NCBI RefSeq assembly: GCF_003797945.1
Contig: NZ_RKKU01000012.1
Location: 1 to 64,000 of the forward strand
From: Pseudomonas neustonica
GTDB lineage: Bacteria; Pseudomonadota; Gammaproteobacteria; Pseudomonadales; Pseudomonadaceae
Length of the DNA stretch: 64,000 bases
Reading direction: 5' to 3'
Part shown: positions 1 through 8,889 of the stretch, piece after piece
Layout: each line of letters begins with the position of its first letter
Position numbering within the stretch: position 1 is the stretch's first letter
Position numbers and translations under genes: made by a program
Notes under the pieces: model-generated
Database searches by the model: none
Told to the model about the DNA's origin: nothing
Seen by the model: only the letters and a program-made list of their open reading frames with translations

Positions 1-2
1 AG

Positions 3-101
3 GCAAGAGCAGACCTATTTGAATACATCGAGCGGTTCCATAATCCTAGGATGCGACGTAGAGTTGCTGCGCAGGATCAAAAGCTCTTAGCTGTTTTATA
101 A
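3..101 (+). pseudogene. 3' end of an IS3-family transposase (OrfB), cut by the window edge
   Basis: Reading from position 3 gives 32 codons ending in TAA at 99-101. They include the run LFEYIERFHNPRMRRR, which matches the end of the integrase core of IS3-family OrfB transposases, whose usual ending is of the type (F/V)xYIExFYNxxRxH. The rest of the gene lies left of the window. After the TAA, six more codons in frame read PSVETG before a TAG at 120-122. In my memory some members of this family end in a similar peptide, so the TAA could be a premature stop; this is inference. The fragment shows that an insertion sequence lies downstream of rpsA, where ihfB is expected in pseudomonads. Whether the element is intact cannot be seen. 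Confidence 0.7.
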
Positions 102-148
102 CCGTCCGTGGAAACGGGGTAGAACCCAGCTGGAAGCTGGAAGCTGGA

Positions 149-574
149 AGCAAAACCAGTGCGGCCTGCGGGCTGAGCACACAACTACCGGCGCTGGAGT
201 AACAGCTAAGCGGGTTTGGGTGGGAGTTAGCTTGAAGCCAGAAGCTGGAAGCAAAACCAGTGCGGCCTTCGGGCTGAGCACACAACTACCGGCGCTGGAG
301 TAACAGCTAAGCGGGTTTGGGTGGGAGTTAGCTTGAAGCCAGAAGCTGGAAGCAAAACCAGCGCGGCCTGCGGGCTGAGCACACAACTACCGGCTCTGGA
401 GTAACAGCTAAGCGGGTTTGGGTGGGAGTTAGCTTTAAGCTGGAAGCTGGAAGCTGGAAGCTGGAAGCTGGAAGCTGGAAGCTGGAAGCTGGAAGCAAAA
501 TCAGTGCGGCCTGCGGGCTGAGCACACAACTACCGGCGCTGGAGTAACAGCTAAGCGGGTTTGGGTTGGGGGTT
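149..574. repeat. 101-bp tandem repeat field, about 3.8 units
   Basis: A unit beginning CAAAACCAGTGCGGCCTGCG starts at 151, 252, 353 and 496. The first two periods are exactly 101 bp; the third is 143 bp because the heptamer stretch at its end is expanded by 42 bp (6 x 7). The units differ by a few substitutions (for example TGCGGG/TTCGGG near 278) and the fourth is cut short near 574. Each unit ends in a run of AAGCTGG-like heptamers. No open frame with plausible coding character runs through it: all frames give the same shadow peptide in each unit. No spacers lie between the units, so it is not CRISPR. Its function is unknown. Confidence 0.9.
437..492. repeat. Heptamer array, 8 copies of AAGCTGG
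   Basis: Eight perfect head-to-tail copies of AAGCTGG fill 437-492. They expand the shorter heptamer runs that end the other 101-bp units. On the minus strand they read as GCTTCCA-type heptamers. They form one arm of an inverted arrangement with the GCTTNNN array at 577-660. Confidence 0.95.
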
Positions 575-576
575 AA

Positions 577-660
577 GCTTCTAGCTTCTAGCTTCCGACT
601 TGGAGCTTGGAGCTTGGAGCTTGCAGCTTGCAGCTTGAGGCTTGAGGCTTGGCGCTTAGA
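577..660. repeat. Heptamer array, 12 degenerate GCTTNNN units
   Basis: Twelve consecutive 7-bp units (577-583, 584-590 and so on to 654-660) follow GCTTNNN: GCTTCTA twice, GCTTCCG, ACTTGGA, GCTTGGA twice, GCTTGCA twice, GCTTGAG twice, GCTTGGC, GCTTAGA. They are inverted relative to the AAGCTGG array at 437-492, so the two can pair. The same heptamer class recurs at 6603-6690. It lies just beyond the rpsA terminator, outside any gene. Confidence 0.9.
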
Positions 661-670
661 GCGCGGACAC

Positions 671-699
671 AAAAAAGGGCGACCGAAGTCGCCCTTTTT
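671..699 (-). terminator. Rho-independent terminator of rpsA
   Basis: On the minus strand the sequence is GGGCGAC-TTCG-GTCGCCC followed by six Ts: a 7-bp perfect stem closed by a UUCG tetraloop, then a U-tract. It starts 23 bp after the rpsA stop codon and would end the long minus-strand transcript. Confidence 0.9.
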
Positions 700-721
700 C
701 TATGCAGGAAAAGCGAGAGGC

Positions 722-2407
722 TTAGTTGCCGCCCTTGCCTTCCATCTGCTGCTTGATCAGATCACCAATGGTGGTCGGACCAGCTGCCAGCATTTCCTGC
801 TTACGCAGGTCCTGGATGGCTTCTTTCTCGTCTTCAACATCTTTCGCCTTGATAGACAGGCTGATGACGCGGCTCTTACGATCGATGCTGATGATCTTGG
901 CTTCAACAGCGTCGCCTTCGTTCAGAACGTTGCGTGCATCTTCAACACGGTCACGGCTGATTTCGGAGGCTTTCAGAGTGCCTTCGATATCGTCAGCCAG
1001 GGTGATTACAGCGCCCTTGGCATCAACTTCCTTGACGGTACCAGTGATGATGGTGCCTTTCTCGTTCAGGGAAACGAAGTTGGAGAACGGATCGTCTTCC
1101 AGCTGCTTGACGCCCAGGGAGATGCGCTCACGCTCTGGATCAACAGACAGGATAACAGTCTCGATCTCGTCGCCTTTCTTGAAGCGGCGTACTGCCTCTT
1201 CACCGGCTTCGTTCCAAGAGATGTCGGACAGGTGAACCAGACCGTCGATGCCACCGTCCAGACCGATAAAGATACCGAAGTCAGTGATGGACTTGATGGA
1301 ACCGGAGATCTTGTCGCCCTTGTTGAACTTGCTGGAGAACTCTTCCCATGGGTTCATCTTGCACTGCTTGATGCCCAGAGAAATACGACGACGATCTTCG
1401 TCGATATCCAGAACCATAACTTCTACTTCGTCGCCAACGTTGACAACTTTAGAAGGATGGATGTTCTTGTTGGTCCAATCCATTTCGGATACGTGAACCA
1501 GGCCTTCTACACCTTCTTCCAGCTCTGCGAAACAGCCGTAATCGGTCAGGTTGGTGACCTTGGCAGTAACGCGAGTGCCTTCTGGGTAGCGACCAGTGAT
1601 AGCGACCCATGGATCTTCGCCCAGCTGCTTCAGACCCAGAGAAACGCGATTGCGCTCACGGTCAAACTTCAGCACCTTGACATCGATCTCGTCGCCAACA
1701 TTGACGATTTCAGACGGATGCTTGATACGCTTCCAAGCCATATCGGTGATGTGCAACAGGCCGTCTACGCCGCCCAGATCGACGAATGCGCCGTAATCTG
1801 TGAGGTTCTTGACGATACCCTTGACCACCTGACCTTCCTGCAGCGTTTCCAGCAGCGCTTCGCGCTCTGCGGAGTTTTCGGCTTCGAGGACAGCGCGACG
1901 GGAAACGACAACGTTGTTGCGCTTCTGGTCCAGCTTGATGACCTTGAATTCCAGCTCTTTGTTTTCCAGGTGAGTGGTGTCACGAACCGGACGCACATCA
2001 ACCAAGGAACCAGGCAGGAACGCGCGAATGGTGTTGACGTCGACGGTAAAGCCACCTTTGACCTTGCCGTTGATAACACCCTTGACGATTTCTTCTGCAG
2101 CGAAAGCAGCTTCGAGGACTTTCCACGACTCGGCACGCTTGGCCTTCTCGCGGGAGAGCTTGGTTTCACCGAAACCGTCTTCAACGGCATCCAGTGCAAC
2201 GTGAACCTCATCACCCACTTCGATAGTCAGTTCACCCTGGTCGTTCAGGAACTGCTCGCGTGGGATAACACCCTCTGATTTCAAACCGGCGTGAACGGTG
2301 ACCCAGTCGGAGTCGATGTCCACAACGATACCGGTGATGATGGAGCCCGGCTCCATATCAAGGGTTTTTAGGCTTTCTTCAAAAAGTTCGGCAAAGCTTT
2401 CGCTCAT
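722..2407 (-). CDS. rpsA: 30S ribosomal protein S1
   Basis: This is the mRNA-binding ribosomal protein S1, which brings structured or weak-SD messages to the 30S subunit. The 561 residues match the usual length of about 557-560. Six S1 (OB-fold) repeats can be followed: the first two (from about residues 20 and 107) bind the ribosome and are divergent, while the last four carry the RNA-binding pattern, for example [20 protein letters not shown] and [20 protein letters not shown]. The start [13 protein letters not shown] is the conserved N-terminus. The gene is last in the minus-strand run, 154 bp after cmk, as in other proteobacteria. ihfB, normally next, is not found before the window edge; its place is taken by repeats and an IS end. 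Confidence 0.97.
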   Translation of the reverse strand: MSESFAELFEESLKTLDMEPGSIITGIVVDIDSDWVTVHAGLKSEGVIPREQFLNDQGELTIEVGDEVHVALDAVEDGFGETKLSREKAKRAESWKVLEAAFAAEEIVKGVINGKVKGGFTVDVNTIRAFLPGSLVDVRPVRDTTHLENKELEFKVIKLDQKRNNVVVSRRAVLEAENSAEREALLETLQEGQVVKGIVKNLTDYGAFVDLGGVDGLLHITDMAWKRIKHPSEIVNVGDEIDVKVLKFDRERNRVSLGLKQLGEDPWVAITGRYPEGTRVTAKVTNLTDYGCFAELEEGVEGLVHVSEMDWTNKNIHPSKVVNVGDEVEVMVLDIDEDRRRISLGIKQCKMNPWEEFSSKFNKGDKISGSIKSITDFGIFIGLDGGIDGLVHLSDISWNEAGEEAVRRFKKGDEIETVILSVDPERERISLGVKQLEDDPFSNFVSLNEKGTIITGTVKEVDAKGAVITLADDIEGTLKASEISRDRVEDARNVLNEGDAVEAKIISIDRKSRVISLSIKAKDVEDEKEAIQDLRKQEMLAAGPTTIGDLIKQQMEGKGGN

Positions 2408-2561
2408 TTGGAATCCTGTAAATTAAGTATAAAGGCAGCTACCGCCCAGCCGCTCAAGAGCGCGCCGTTCAGCGACTTACCCGCCACGCCACCAGCTTGC
2501 GTGGGTTGATGGTATCAATGCTCTTTCCGGTTTGGCTGGTTGCCCGGATAGAGCAGCCTGA

Positions 2562-3254
2562 TCAGCCCAAAAGGTCGCGTTTTTGCGCTTCCTGATGAAC
2601 CATTTCAAGTACTTCTTCAATGCTCATTTGCGTGGAATCAATCTGGATTGCATCATCAGCCGGCCGCAATGGCGCAATGCTGCGATTCATATCCCGATCA
2701 TCCCGCGCAACAATCTCATCGAGAAGACTCGCCAGATTAGCAGTTTCGCCCTTTTCGAGCAACTGCCGATGACGCCTACCTGCACGTTCTTCGGCACCGG
2801 CGGTCAGATAGATCTTCAATTCGGCGTCGGCAAAAACCACGGTGCCCATATCACGGCCATCAGCAACCAGACCTGGCGCCTCGCGAAAGGCGCGCTGACG
2901 CTGCAGCAAAGCGGCCCGCACTCCCGGTATAGCCGCAACCTGTGACGCACCAGCCCCCACTATTTCAGTGCGCAGCGCGCGAGTCACTTCTTCACCTTCC
3001 AGGATGATGTGCTGCTCGCGGGCATCTTCAACTGCGACAAACTGCACATCCAGATGCCCGGCCAGCATTTCCAGCGACTCTGCATTGGTCAAGGATACGC
3101 CATGATTAACGGCGGCAAAGGCCAAGACTCGGTACAGAGCACCCGAGTCCAGCAGATTCCAACCCAGTCGACTGGCGAGCAAGCCGGCGATAGTGCCCTT
3201 TCCCGACCCGCCGGGGCCGTCGATGGTGATCACCGGAATAGCTTGTTCAGTCAC
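2562..3254 (-). CDS. cmk: Cytidylate kinase
   Basis: The product phosphorylates CMP and dCMP with ATP in the cytosol to return them to the nucleotide pool. The 230 residues are normal for bacterial CMP kinase. The P-loop GPGGSGKGT is at residues 13-21, followed by the LLDSGALYR motif that contacts [13 protein letters not shown], and the late [13 protein letters not shown] nucleotide-binding region. The start codon is GTG at 3254-3252 and overlaps the aroA stop as GTGA, so translation is probably coupled to the tyrA/aroA gene upstream. Confidence 0.96.
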   Translation of the reverse strand: MTEQAIPVITIDGPGGSGKGTIAGLLASRLGWNLLDSGALYRVLAFAAVNHGVSLTNAESLEMLAGHLDVQFVAVEDAREQHIILEGEEVTRALRTEIVGAGASQVAAIPGVRAALLQRQRAFREAPGLVADGRDMGTVVFADAELKIYLTAGAEERAGRRHRQLLEKGETANLASLLDEIVARDDRDMNRSIAPLRPADDAIQIDSTQMSIEEVLEMVHQEAQKRDLLG

Positions 3255-5494
3255 GCGTTCTCCTCCAGACGGACCCGCATGCCGACGCCTTGCGCCAGAC
3301 CAACGAAGTCCGGGAATGATGTCGCCACATTGGCGCAGTCCTTAATGTGTATCTCGCCCTCGGCGCGCAATGCCGCCACTGCAAAGGACATGGCGATACG
3401 ATGATCACCGTGACTTTCGACGCTGCCGCTACCAATGCGACTGCCATCGATCACGATGCCGTCCGGCGTAGGCTCTGCTTTGACGCCTAGTGTAATTAAA
3501 CCATCAGCCATAACCTGGATACGGTCAGACTCCTTGACTCGCAACTCCTCCGCACCACGCAAAATAGTGCGCCCTTCAGCACAGGCAGCAGCGATAAAGA
3601 GTGCCGGAAACTCGTCGATAGCCAAAGGCACCTGATCAACGGGAATTTCGATCCCCTTGAGCGGCGCGTAGCGTACCCGAATATCAGCAACCGGCTCACC
3701 GCCAACTTCGCGCTCGTTGGACATCTCGATGTTGCCGCCCATTTCGCGCAGGATATTGATGACTCCGATACGCGTGGGGTTGATACCGACGTGCTCCAGC
3801 AGCAGATCAGCGCCTTCACAGATACTCGCCGCAACCATAAAGAAGGCGGCGGACGAAATATCTGCGGGCACATCGATCTTGCAGGCCTGCAGCTTGTGAC
3901 CAGACTCGATAGTTACCGTTGCCCCATCGACCTTGACCGGGTAACCAAACCCTTTGAGCATACGCTCAGTGTGGTCGCGCGTCGGCGCAGGCTCGGTCAC
4001 CGAGGTACTGCCGGAGGCATACAAGCCAGCCAGCAGGACGCACGACTTAACCTGAGCACTGGCCATTGGCATGCTGTAGTCCATACCCATCAGGCGACCA
4101 GTACCCGATATACGCAGTGGCGGACGCCCCTCGTCAGCGGTCTCGATTTTGGCGCCCATCTCACGTAGCGGCTTGGCCACACGCCCCATGGGACGCTTGG
4201 ACAGGGACGCATCACCGGTCAGCACGGTATCAAAGGTCTGACCCGCCAGCAGACCTGACAGCAGGCGCATAGAGGTACCGGAGTTACCCAGATACAGCGA
4301 ACCGGGTGGTGCCTGTAGCCCTTGCAGGCCTACCCCGTTAATAGTCACGCGGCCATGATGCGGACCTTCGATCACCACACCCATGTCGCGGAAGGCCTGC
4401 AGGGTAGCCAAACTGTCTTCGCCTTCCAGAAAGCCTTCGACCTCAGTCACGCCTTCAGCCAGCGAACCCAGCATGATGGAGCGGTGAGAAATGGATTTAT
4501 CGCCGGGCACGCGAATCTGGCCCTGCACCTTGCCGCCGGGACTGGCGACGAAATTAATGGATTTAGTTTGCATAGGTTCCATGTAGGCCCGGCGGGCCAA
4601 AATAGTACTGAAATGCTCACGCGCCGACTTGGCTCGGGTAAATACGCCCAACAAGGTATTGGCATCCCGGCTTTCGACCGCATCGCGCAAGCGGCTCAAA
4701 TCCTGAGTAAAGGCATCCAGGCTGCGCAATACGGCGTCCCGGTTGGCCAAAAAAACATCTCGCCACATCACCGGATCGCTTGCTGCGATACGGGTAAAGT
4801 CTCTGAACCCGCCAGCGGCATAGCGGAAGATCTCCAGATTTTCGTTACGCCCGGCCAGGGTATCGACCAGAGAGAACGCGAGCAGGTGCGGCAGATGGCT
4901 GGTCGCGGCCAGCACTTCATCATGATCGGCCATGCTCATCTGCTCTACATCCGCCTGCAGCGCCTGCCAGCATTGCTGCACCAGCGCCAATGCCTGCTTA
5001 CTGGTGTCCTCAAGCGGGGTTAAAATAACCTTGTGATGCTTGAACAGATCAGCTCGCGCCGCCTCGACACCACTTTTCTCTGAGCCAGCTATCGGGTGCC
5101 CCGGCACGAAGTTGCTTGGCACCCGCCCGAAGACCTCTTCCACCGCTTTGACCACAGCACCCTTGGTGCTGCCCACGTCGGTAATTACGGCAGTTTGCGA
5201 TGGCATCGCAGCAAGCTGCTCGAGCACCGCGCGCATACCCAATACGGGCACCGCGAGCATGATCATATCGGCGCCCGCCACAGCCTCTGACAAATCAGCC
5301 GTTACCCGGTCAACCACACCCAGCGGCACCGCCTGGCGACGCGCGACCGGATCCAGATCACAGCCCACTACCTCGGTGCATAGGCCGCTCTGGCGCATGC
5401 CCTTGGCAAATGAGCCGCCAATCAGACCCAGACCGACCACCGTCAGGCGTCCGATTATGGGAGTTACCGATGACACGTCGGTTACATCAACCAC
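3251..5494 (-). CDS. aroA: Bifunctional prephenate dehydrogenase / EPSP synthase (TyrA-AroA fusion)
   Basis: One 747-residue chain carries two enzymes. Residues 1 to about 300 are TyrA: the Rossmann motif [10 protein letters not shown] begins near residue 21, with DVGSTKG near 106-112 and [11 protein letters not shown] at 132-142; this half converts prephenate to 4-hydroxyphenylpyruvate. From about residue 305 the chain is EPSP synthase (AroA), with [10 protein letters not shown] near 331, [11 protein letters not shown] and KESDRI; it joins shikimate-3-phosphate and PEP. The fusion is known in Pseudomonas and is not an assembly error: the frame is open throughout. The start is GTG at 5494, overlapping hisC by 8 nt. 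In pseudomonads the TyrA half often also accepts arogenate (cyclohexadienyl dehydrogenase); the sequence alone does not decide that. Confidence 0.95.
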   Translation of the reverse strand: MVDVTDVSSVTPIIGRLTVVGLGLIGGSFAKGMRQSGLCTEVVGCDLDPVARRQAVPLGVVDRVTADLSEAVAGADMIMLAVPVLGMRAVLEQLAAMPSQTAVITDVGSTKGAVVKAVEEVFGRVPSNFVPGHPIAGSEKSGVEAARADLFKHHKVILTPLEDTSKQALALVQQCWQALQADVEQMSMADHDEVLAATSHLPHLLAFSLVDTLAGRNENLEIFRYAAGGFRDFTRIAASDPVMWRDVFLANRDAVLRSLDAFTQDLSRLRDAVESRDANTLLGVFTRAKSAREHFSTILARRAYMEPMQTKSINFVASPGGKVQGQIRVPGDKSISHRSIMLGSLAEGVTEVEGFLEGEDSLATLQAFRDMGVVIEGPHHGRVTINGVGLQGLQAPPGSLYLGNSGTSMRLLSGLLAGQTFDTVLTGDASLSKRPMGRVAKPLREMGAKIETADEGRPPLRISGTGRLMGMDYSMPMASAQVKSCVLLAGLYASGSTSVTEPAPTRDHTERMLKGFGYPVKVDGATVTIESGHKLQACKIDVPADISSAAFFMVAASICEGADLLLEHVGINPTRIGVINILREMGGNIEMSNEREVGGEPVADIRVRYAPLKGIEIPVDQVPLAIDEFPALFIAAACAEGRTILRGAEELRVKESDRIQVMADGLITLGVKAEPTPDGIVIDGSRIGSGSVESHGDHRIAMSFAVAALRAEGEIHIKDCANVATSFPDFVGLAQGVGMRVRLEENA

Positions 5495-6599
5495 TGATCA
5501 GTGCCTGCTTGAGCACGTCGAGGAAACGTTGATTTTCGTCCGGCAAGCCCACAGTGACGCGCAAATGATTAGGCATACCGTAGTTGGCGACCGGACGCAC
5601 AATGACCCCCTCACGCAGCAGGGCCTGAAAGACCGGCGCAGCTTCTCGTCCCAGATCGATCGCGAGGAAATTCCCTCTGGAGGGAATCCAGCCAAGCCCC
5701 AGCGCTGCGCAGCCATCTTCCAGCTGCTGCATGCCCAGGCGATTGATGCGACGGCTTTCGATCAGATAAGCCTCATCCTGCAACGCCGCCAGCGCTGCAG
5801 CGAGAGCCAGACTGTTCACGTTGAAGGGCTGGCGCACGCGATTCATGGCATCAGCCACCTGCGGACTGGAAATGCCATAACCGACCCGCAGCGCAGCCAA
5901 GCCGTAAGCCTTGGAAAAGGTACGCGAGACCAGCAAGTTGTCGTACTGACTCAGGTAGTCGACGCCATTAGGAACGTCATCCGTCTCAACGTATTCGGTA
6001 TAAGCCTCGTCCAGCACCACCAGAACGTTCTCCGGGACTTGCGCCAGAAAGGCTTCAAGCTCATTACGTTCGATCCAGGTGCCTGTCGGGTTGTTGGGAT
6101 TGGCAATAAAAATCAGCTGCGTCGCATCGGTAATAGCCGCCGCCATGGCAGGCAGATCATGCCCCCAGTCACGCGCAGGGACCGCTACCGCTTTGGCGCC
6201 GACAGCCTGAGTCACAATGGGATACACCGCAAAGGCGTGGTCACTGAAGATAACTTCATGCTCAGGCCCCACGAAGGCACGGGTCACCAGCTCGAGAATA
6301 TCGTTGGAGCCATTGCCCAGCGTCAGATTCGAGGTCGCAACGCCCAGCTTGGCGGACAGCGCTTGCTTGAGGGCGAAGCCATTGCCGTCGGGGTAGCGTG
6401 TCATCTCTGCCAGGGCTGCTGAAATAGCTGCCTTGACCGCCGGACTGGGACCCAGCGGATTCTCATTACTCGCCAGCTTGACGATATCCTGCGCACGCAG
6501 GCCAAACTCACGCGCCAGCTCTTCTACCGGCTTGCCTGGCACATAAGGGGATAGTTTTTGTACGCCCGGGCGCGCCAGAGCGAGAAAGTCACAAGTCAT
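5487..6599 (-). CDS. hisC: Histidinol-phosphate / aromatic aminotransferase
   Basis: This is a class I/II PLP-dependent aminotransferase of 370 residues. ASNENPLGPSP lies near the N-terminus, YPDGNG follows, IANPNNPTGTW is the PLP-ring region, DEAYTEY follows, and SRTFSKAYGLAALRVGYG contains the Schiff-base lysine. In this supraoperon the HisC paralogue is generally taken to transaminate the phenylpyruvate and hydroxyphenylpyruvate made by PheA and TyrA, as well as imidazole-acetol phosphate; that is family knowledge. I chose the ATG at 6599 (MTCDFLALARPGVQKL), two codons inside the longest frame, because it matches relatives and has GAGG about 9 nt upstream. That GAGG lies inside a heptamer of the hairpin element at 6603-6690. 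Confidence 0.93.
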   Translation of the reverse strand: MTCDFLALARPGVQKLSPYVPGKPVEELAREFGLRAQDIVKLASNENPLGPSPAVKAAISAALAEMTRYPDGNGFALKQALSAKLGVATSNLTLGNGSNDILELVTRAFVGPEHEVIFSDHAFAVYPIVTQAVGAKAVAVPARDWGHDLPAMAAAITDATQLIFIANPNNPTGTWIERNELEAFLAQVPENVLVVLDEAYTEYVETDDVPNGVDYLSQYDNLLVSRTFSKAYGLAALRVGYGISSPQVADAMNRVRQPFNVNSLALAAALAALQDEAYLIESRRINRLGMQQLEDGCAALGLGWIPSRGNFLAIDLGREAAPVFQALLREGVIVRPVANYGMPNHLRVTVGLPDENQRFLDVLKQALISG

Positions 6600-6602
6600 A
6601 CA

Positions 6603-6690
6603 CAAGCCTCAAGCTACAAGCGACAAGCTACAAGCGACAAGCTGCAAGCCAGGCCGCCGCATCTTGCAGCTTGAGGCTTACAGCTTGTCG
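6603..6690 (-). repeat. Inverted heptamer element between pheA and hisC; predicted mRNA hairpin
   Basis: Seven CAAGCNN heptamers (6603-6651) are followed by an 11-bp spacer and four inverted CTTNNNG heptamers (6663-6690). In the minus-strand transcript, the arms 6690-6663 and 6649-6622 pair over 28 positions with only two mismatches when two G-U pairs are allowed, giving a strong hairpin. The heptamer nearest hisC (6603-6609) contains the GAGG that serves as the hisC Shine-Dalgarno. An inverted copy of it (GCCTCAAGC in mRNA) sits in the other arm, so a shifted pairing could hide the ribosome binding site. It is the same heptamer class as at 437-660. Confidence 0.85.
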
Positions 6691-6698
6691 CTGACGTT

Positions 6699-7796
6699 TC
6701 AAAGTACCGCTTTTGGGTAGGACCCCAGTACCTTCAGGGCCACCGAGTCATCGTTGATCTTTTCCAGTACGTCACGGATCAACGGATCATGCTGGTGGCC
6801 GAAAAAGTCGATGAAGAACACATAGGTCCACTTACCGCTACGCGACGGACGGGTTTCGATCCGACTCAGATCGATGCCGTTCAAGTCGAACGGCTGCAGT
6901 AGTTGATGCAGGGCACCCGGCTTGTTGCGCATGGAGATAATGACCGAGGTCTTGTCATCCCCCGTTGGCGGCACTGCCTGACTGCCGATGATCAGGAATC
7001 GCGTCGAATTATCCGGGCGATCCTCGATCTTCTCGGCCAACTTGGTCAGACCGTAAAGCTCAGCGGCCATATCACCGGCGATAGCGGCGGAGTTCCATTC
7101 GCCTTTGACTCGCTTGGCGGCCTCGGCATTACTCGCCACCGCTACGCGCTCGACGTTTGGATAGTGCGCGTCCAACCATTTGCGGCATTGTGCGAGCGAC
7201 TGCGAATGCGAGTACACGCGGGAAATCTTGTCTGCACGCGTGTTCTCACCCACCAGCAGGTGGTGGTGAATGCGCAGCTCAACTTCGCCGCAGATGACCA
7301 TGTCATGCTCAAGAAAGCTGTCCAGCGTGTGATTGATGGCGCCCTCAGTAGAGTTCTCCACCGGCACCACACCAAACTGCACGGCACCCGCGGCCACTTC
7401 ACGGAAGATCTCGTCAATCGCCGCCATTGGCACACTGATCACCGAGTGACCAAAATGCTTCAGCGCTGCTGCCTGGGTAAAGGTGCCTTCCGGCCCCAGG
7501 TAGGCCACCCGCAACGGCTCCTCCAACGCCAGACAAGCAGACATGATTTCGCGAAACAGGCGCGCGACTTCTTCGTTGTCTAACGGCCCCTGATTCAGCT
7601 CCATAATATGCTTGAGCACCCAGGCTTCGCGCTCGGGGCGATAAAACACCGGTTTGGCATCCGCCGGCAGGGACTTCTGCTTAACCTGAGCTACTGTATG
7701 CGCGCAGGCTGCGCGCTCACTGATCAGGTCGAGAATTTTTTCGTCAATCGTATCGATGCGCTTACGCAGCGCCTTCAACTGGTCTTCATCTGACAT
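6699..7796 (-). CDS. pheA: P-protein: chorismate mutase / prephenate dehydratase
   Basis: This bifunctional enzyme leads to phenylalanine. Residues 1 to about 90 are an AroQ chorismate mutase (LKALRKRIDTIDEKILDLI, then QVKQKS). The prephenate dehydratase domain starts at VAYLGPEGTFTQAAA and includes VPVENSTEGAINHTLD and TRFLIIG. A C-terminal ACT domain (KPGALHQLLQPF, then RIETRPSRSGKW) carries the phenylalanine-binding ESRP-type site, so feedback inhibition by Phe is expected. The longest frame opens with TTG; I chose the ATG at 7796 (MSDEDQLKAL), 5 nt after the serC stop and close to relatives. Length is 365 residues, normal for the family. Confidence 0.95.
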   Translation of the reverse strand: MSDEDQLKALRKRIDTIDEKILDLISERAACAHTVAQVKQKSLPADAKPVFYRPEREAWVLKHIMELNQGPLDNEEVARLFREIMSACLALEEPLRVAYLGPEGTFTQAAALKHFGHSVISVPMAAIDEIFREVAAGAVQFGVVPVENSTEGAINHTLDSFLEHDMVICGEVELRIHHHLLVGENTRADKISRVYSHSQSLAQCRKWLDAHYPNVERVAVASNAEAAKRVKGEWNSAAIAGDMAAELYGLTKLAEKIEDRPDNSTRFLIIGSQAVPPTGDDKTSVIISMRNKPGALHQLLQPFDLNGIDLSRIETRPSRSGKWTYVFFIDFFGHQHDPLIRDVLEKINDDSVALKVLGSYPKAVL

Positions 7797-7801
7797 GGAA
7801 A

Positions 7802-8887
7802 TCAACCGTGCTGCTGTTCGAACTCGGCCATATAGGCCACCAGTGCATCTACTGCGGCTTCAGGCACCGCGTTATAGATGGACGCGCGCATACCACCTAC
7901 CGACCTGTGGCCCTTTAGATTCAGCAAGCCGCGCTCTTCAGCGCCAGCCAAAAAAGGCTTATCCAGTCGATCATCGGCCAGACGGAAGGGAATATTCATC
8001 CACGACCGATCAGCGATATTGATCGGATTGCTGTACATTTCGCTGGCATCGATGGCGGCGTACAGCTTGCGCTGTTTGGCGTCATTAATGCGTTTCATAC
8101 CCTCGAGACCGCCCTGCTCCTTCAACCAGCTAAATATCAGGCCGGACAGGTACCAGGCAAACGTCGGCGGCGTGTTGTACATGGAGTCGTTCTGCGCCGC
8201 TACCGCGTAATCCAGCATGGTGGGACAGCTTGCCCGTGCATTACCGAGTAGGTCTTCACGCACGATCACCACTACCAAGCCGCTGGGCCCAATGTTTTTC
8301 TGTGCGCCAGCGTAGATCATGCCGAACTGCGAGACGTCAATCGGGCGCGACAGAATGTTCGAGGACATATCCGCTACCAGCGGTACGTCACCCGTCTGGG
8401 GCACCCAGTTGAACTCCAGGCCACCAATAGTCTCGTTGGGGCAGTAATGCACATAGGCTGCGTCTTGCGACAACTGCCAGTCGTTCTGGCCCGGAATAGC
8501 GAAGTAGTCATGGGCTTTTGCGCTGCCAGCAACATTGACCGCACCAAACCGCGAGGCTTCGTCGATAGCCTTGCGTGACCAGATACCGGTATCAATGTAG
8601 TCGGCAGTGCCGCCCTCATGCATCAGATTCAAGGGAATCTGCGCAAACTGCTGACTGGCGCCACCCTGCAAAAACAACACTTTATAGTTGTCCGGAATCG
8701 TCAACAGGTCGCGCAAATCCTGCTCGGCCTTTTGCGCGATACTGACGAACTCGTCGCTGCGGTGACTCATCTCCATCACCGACAAACCCTTGCCCTGCCA
8801 GTCCAGCAGCTCAGCCTGAGCCTGCTGCAAGACCGCTTCCGGCAACGCCGCCGGACCCGCACAGAAATTGAACAGACGCTTACTCAC
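7802..8887 (-). CDS. serC: Phosphoserine aminotransferase
   Basis: This PLP enzyme makes phosphoserine from 3-phosphohydroxypyruvate and glutamate, and also serves pyridoxal 5'-phosphate synthesis. The 361 residues start with RLFNFCAGPAALPEAVL, the conserved N-terminus, and contain EMSHRSDEF, LQGGASQQF and GAQKNIGPSGL, which holds the Schiff-base lysine. The start codon is GTG at 8887, two nucleotides after the gyrA stop; its SD (GGAG) lies inside the last codons of gyrA, so the two genes are tightly coupled. Confidence 0.96.
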   Translation of the reverse strand: MSKRLFNFCAGPAALPEAVLQQAQAELLDWQGKGLSVMEMSHRSDEFVSIAQKAEQDLRDLLTIPDNYKVLFLQGGASQQFAQIPLNLMHEGGTADYIDTGIWSRKAIDEASRFGAVNVAGSAKAHDYFAIPGQNDWQLSQDAAYVHYCPNETIGGLEFNWVPQTGDVPLVADMSSNILSRPIDVSQFGMIYAGAQKNIGPSGLVVVIVREDLLGNARASCPTMLDYAVAAQNDSMYNTPPTFAWYLSGLIFSWLKEQGGLEGMKRINDAKQRKLYAAIDASEMYSNPINIADRSWMNIPFRLADDRLDKPFLAGAEERGLLNLKGHRSVGGMRASIYNAVPEAAVDALVAYMAEFEQQHG

Positions 8888-8889
8888 GA

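Noticed and set aside
149-574. CRISPR array
   Set aside because: The 101-bp units are contiguous and almost identical over their whole length, without unique spacers; no cas gene is present.
566-2278. A 570-codon open frame on the plus strand opposite rpsA
   Set aside because: It mirrors the rpsA coding frame, has no SD, and its protein shows no family signature. rpsA itself is certain.
2420-2455. A TTGAGC...TATACT promoter directly before rpsA
   Set aside because: The spacing is 20 bp and the start site would fall on or beside the rpsA ribosome binding site, leaving almost no leader.
5040-6422. A 460-codon plus-strand frame opposite tyrA and hisC
   Set aside because: Antisense to two well-recognised enzymes; no start signal or recognisable domain.
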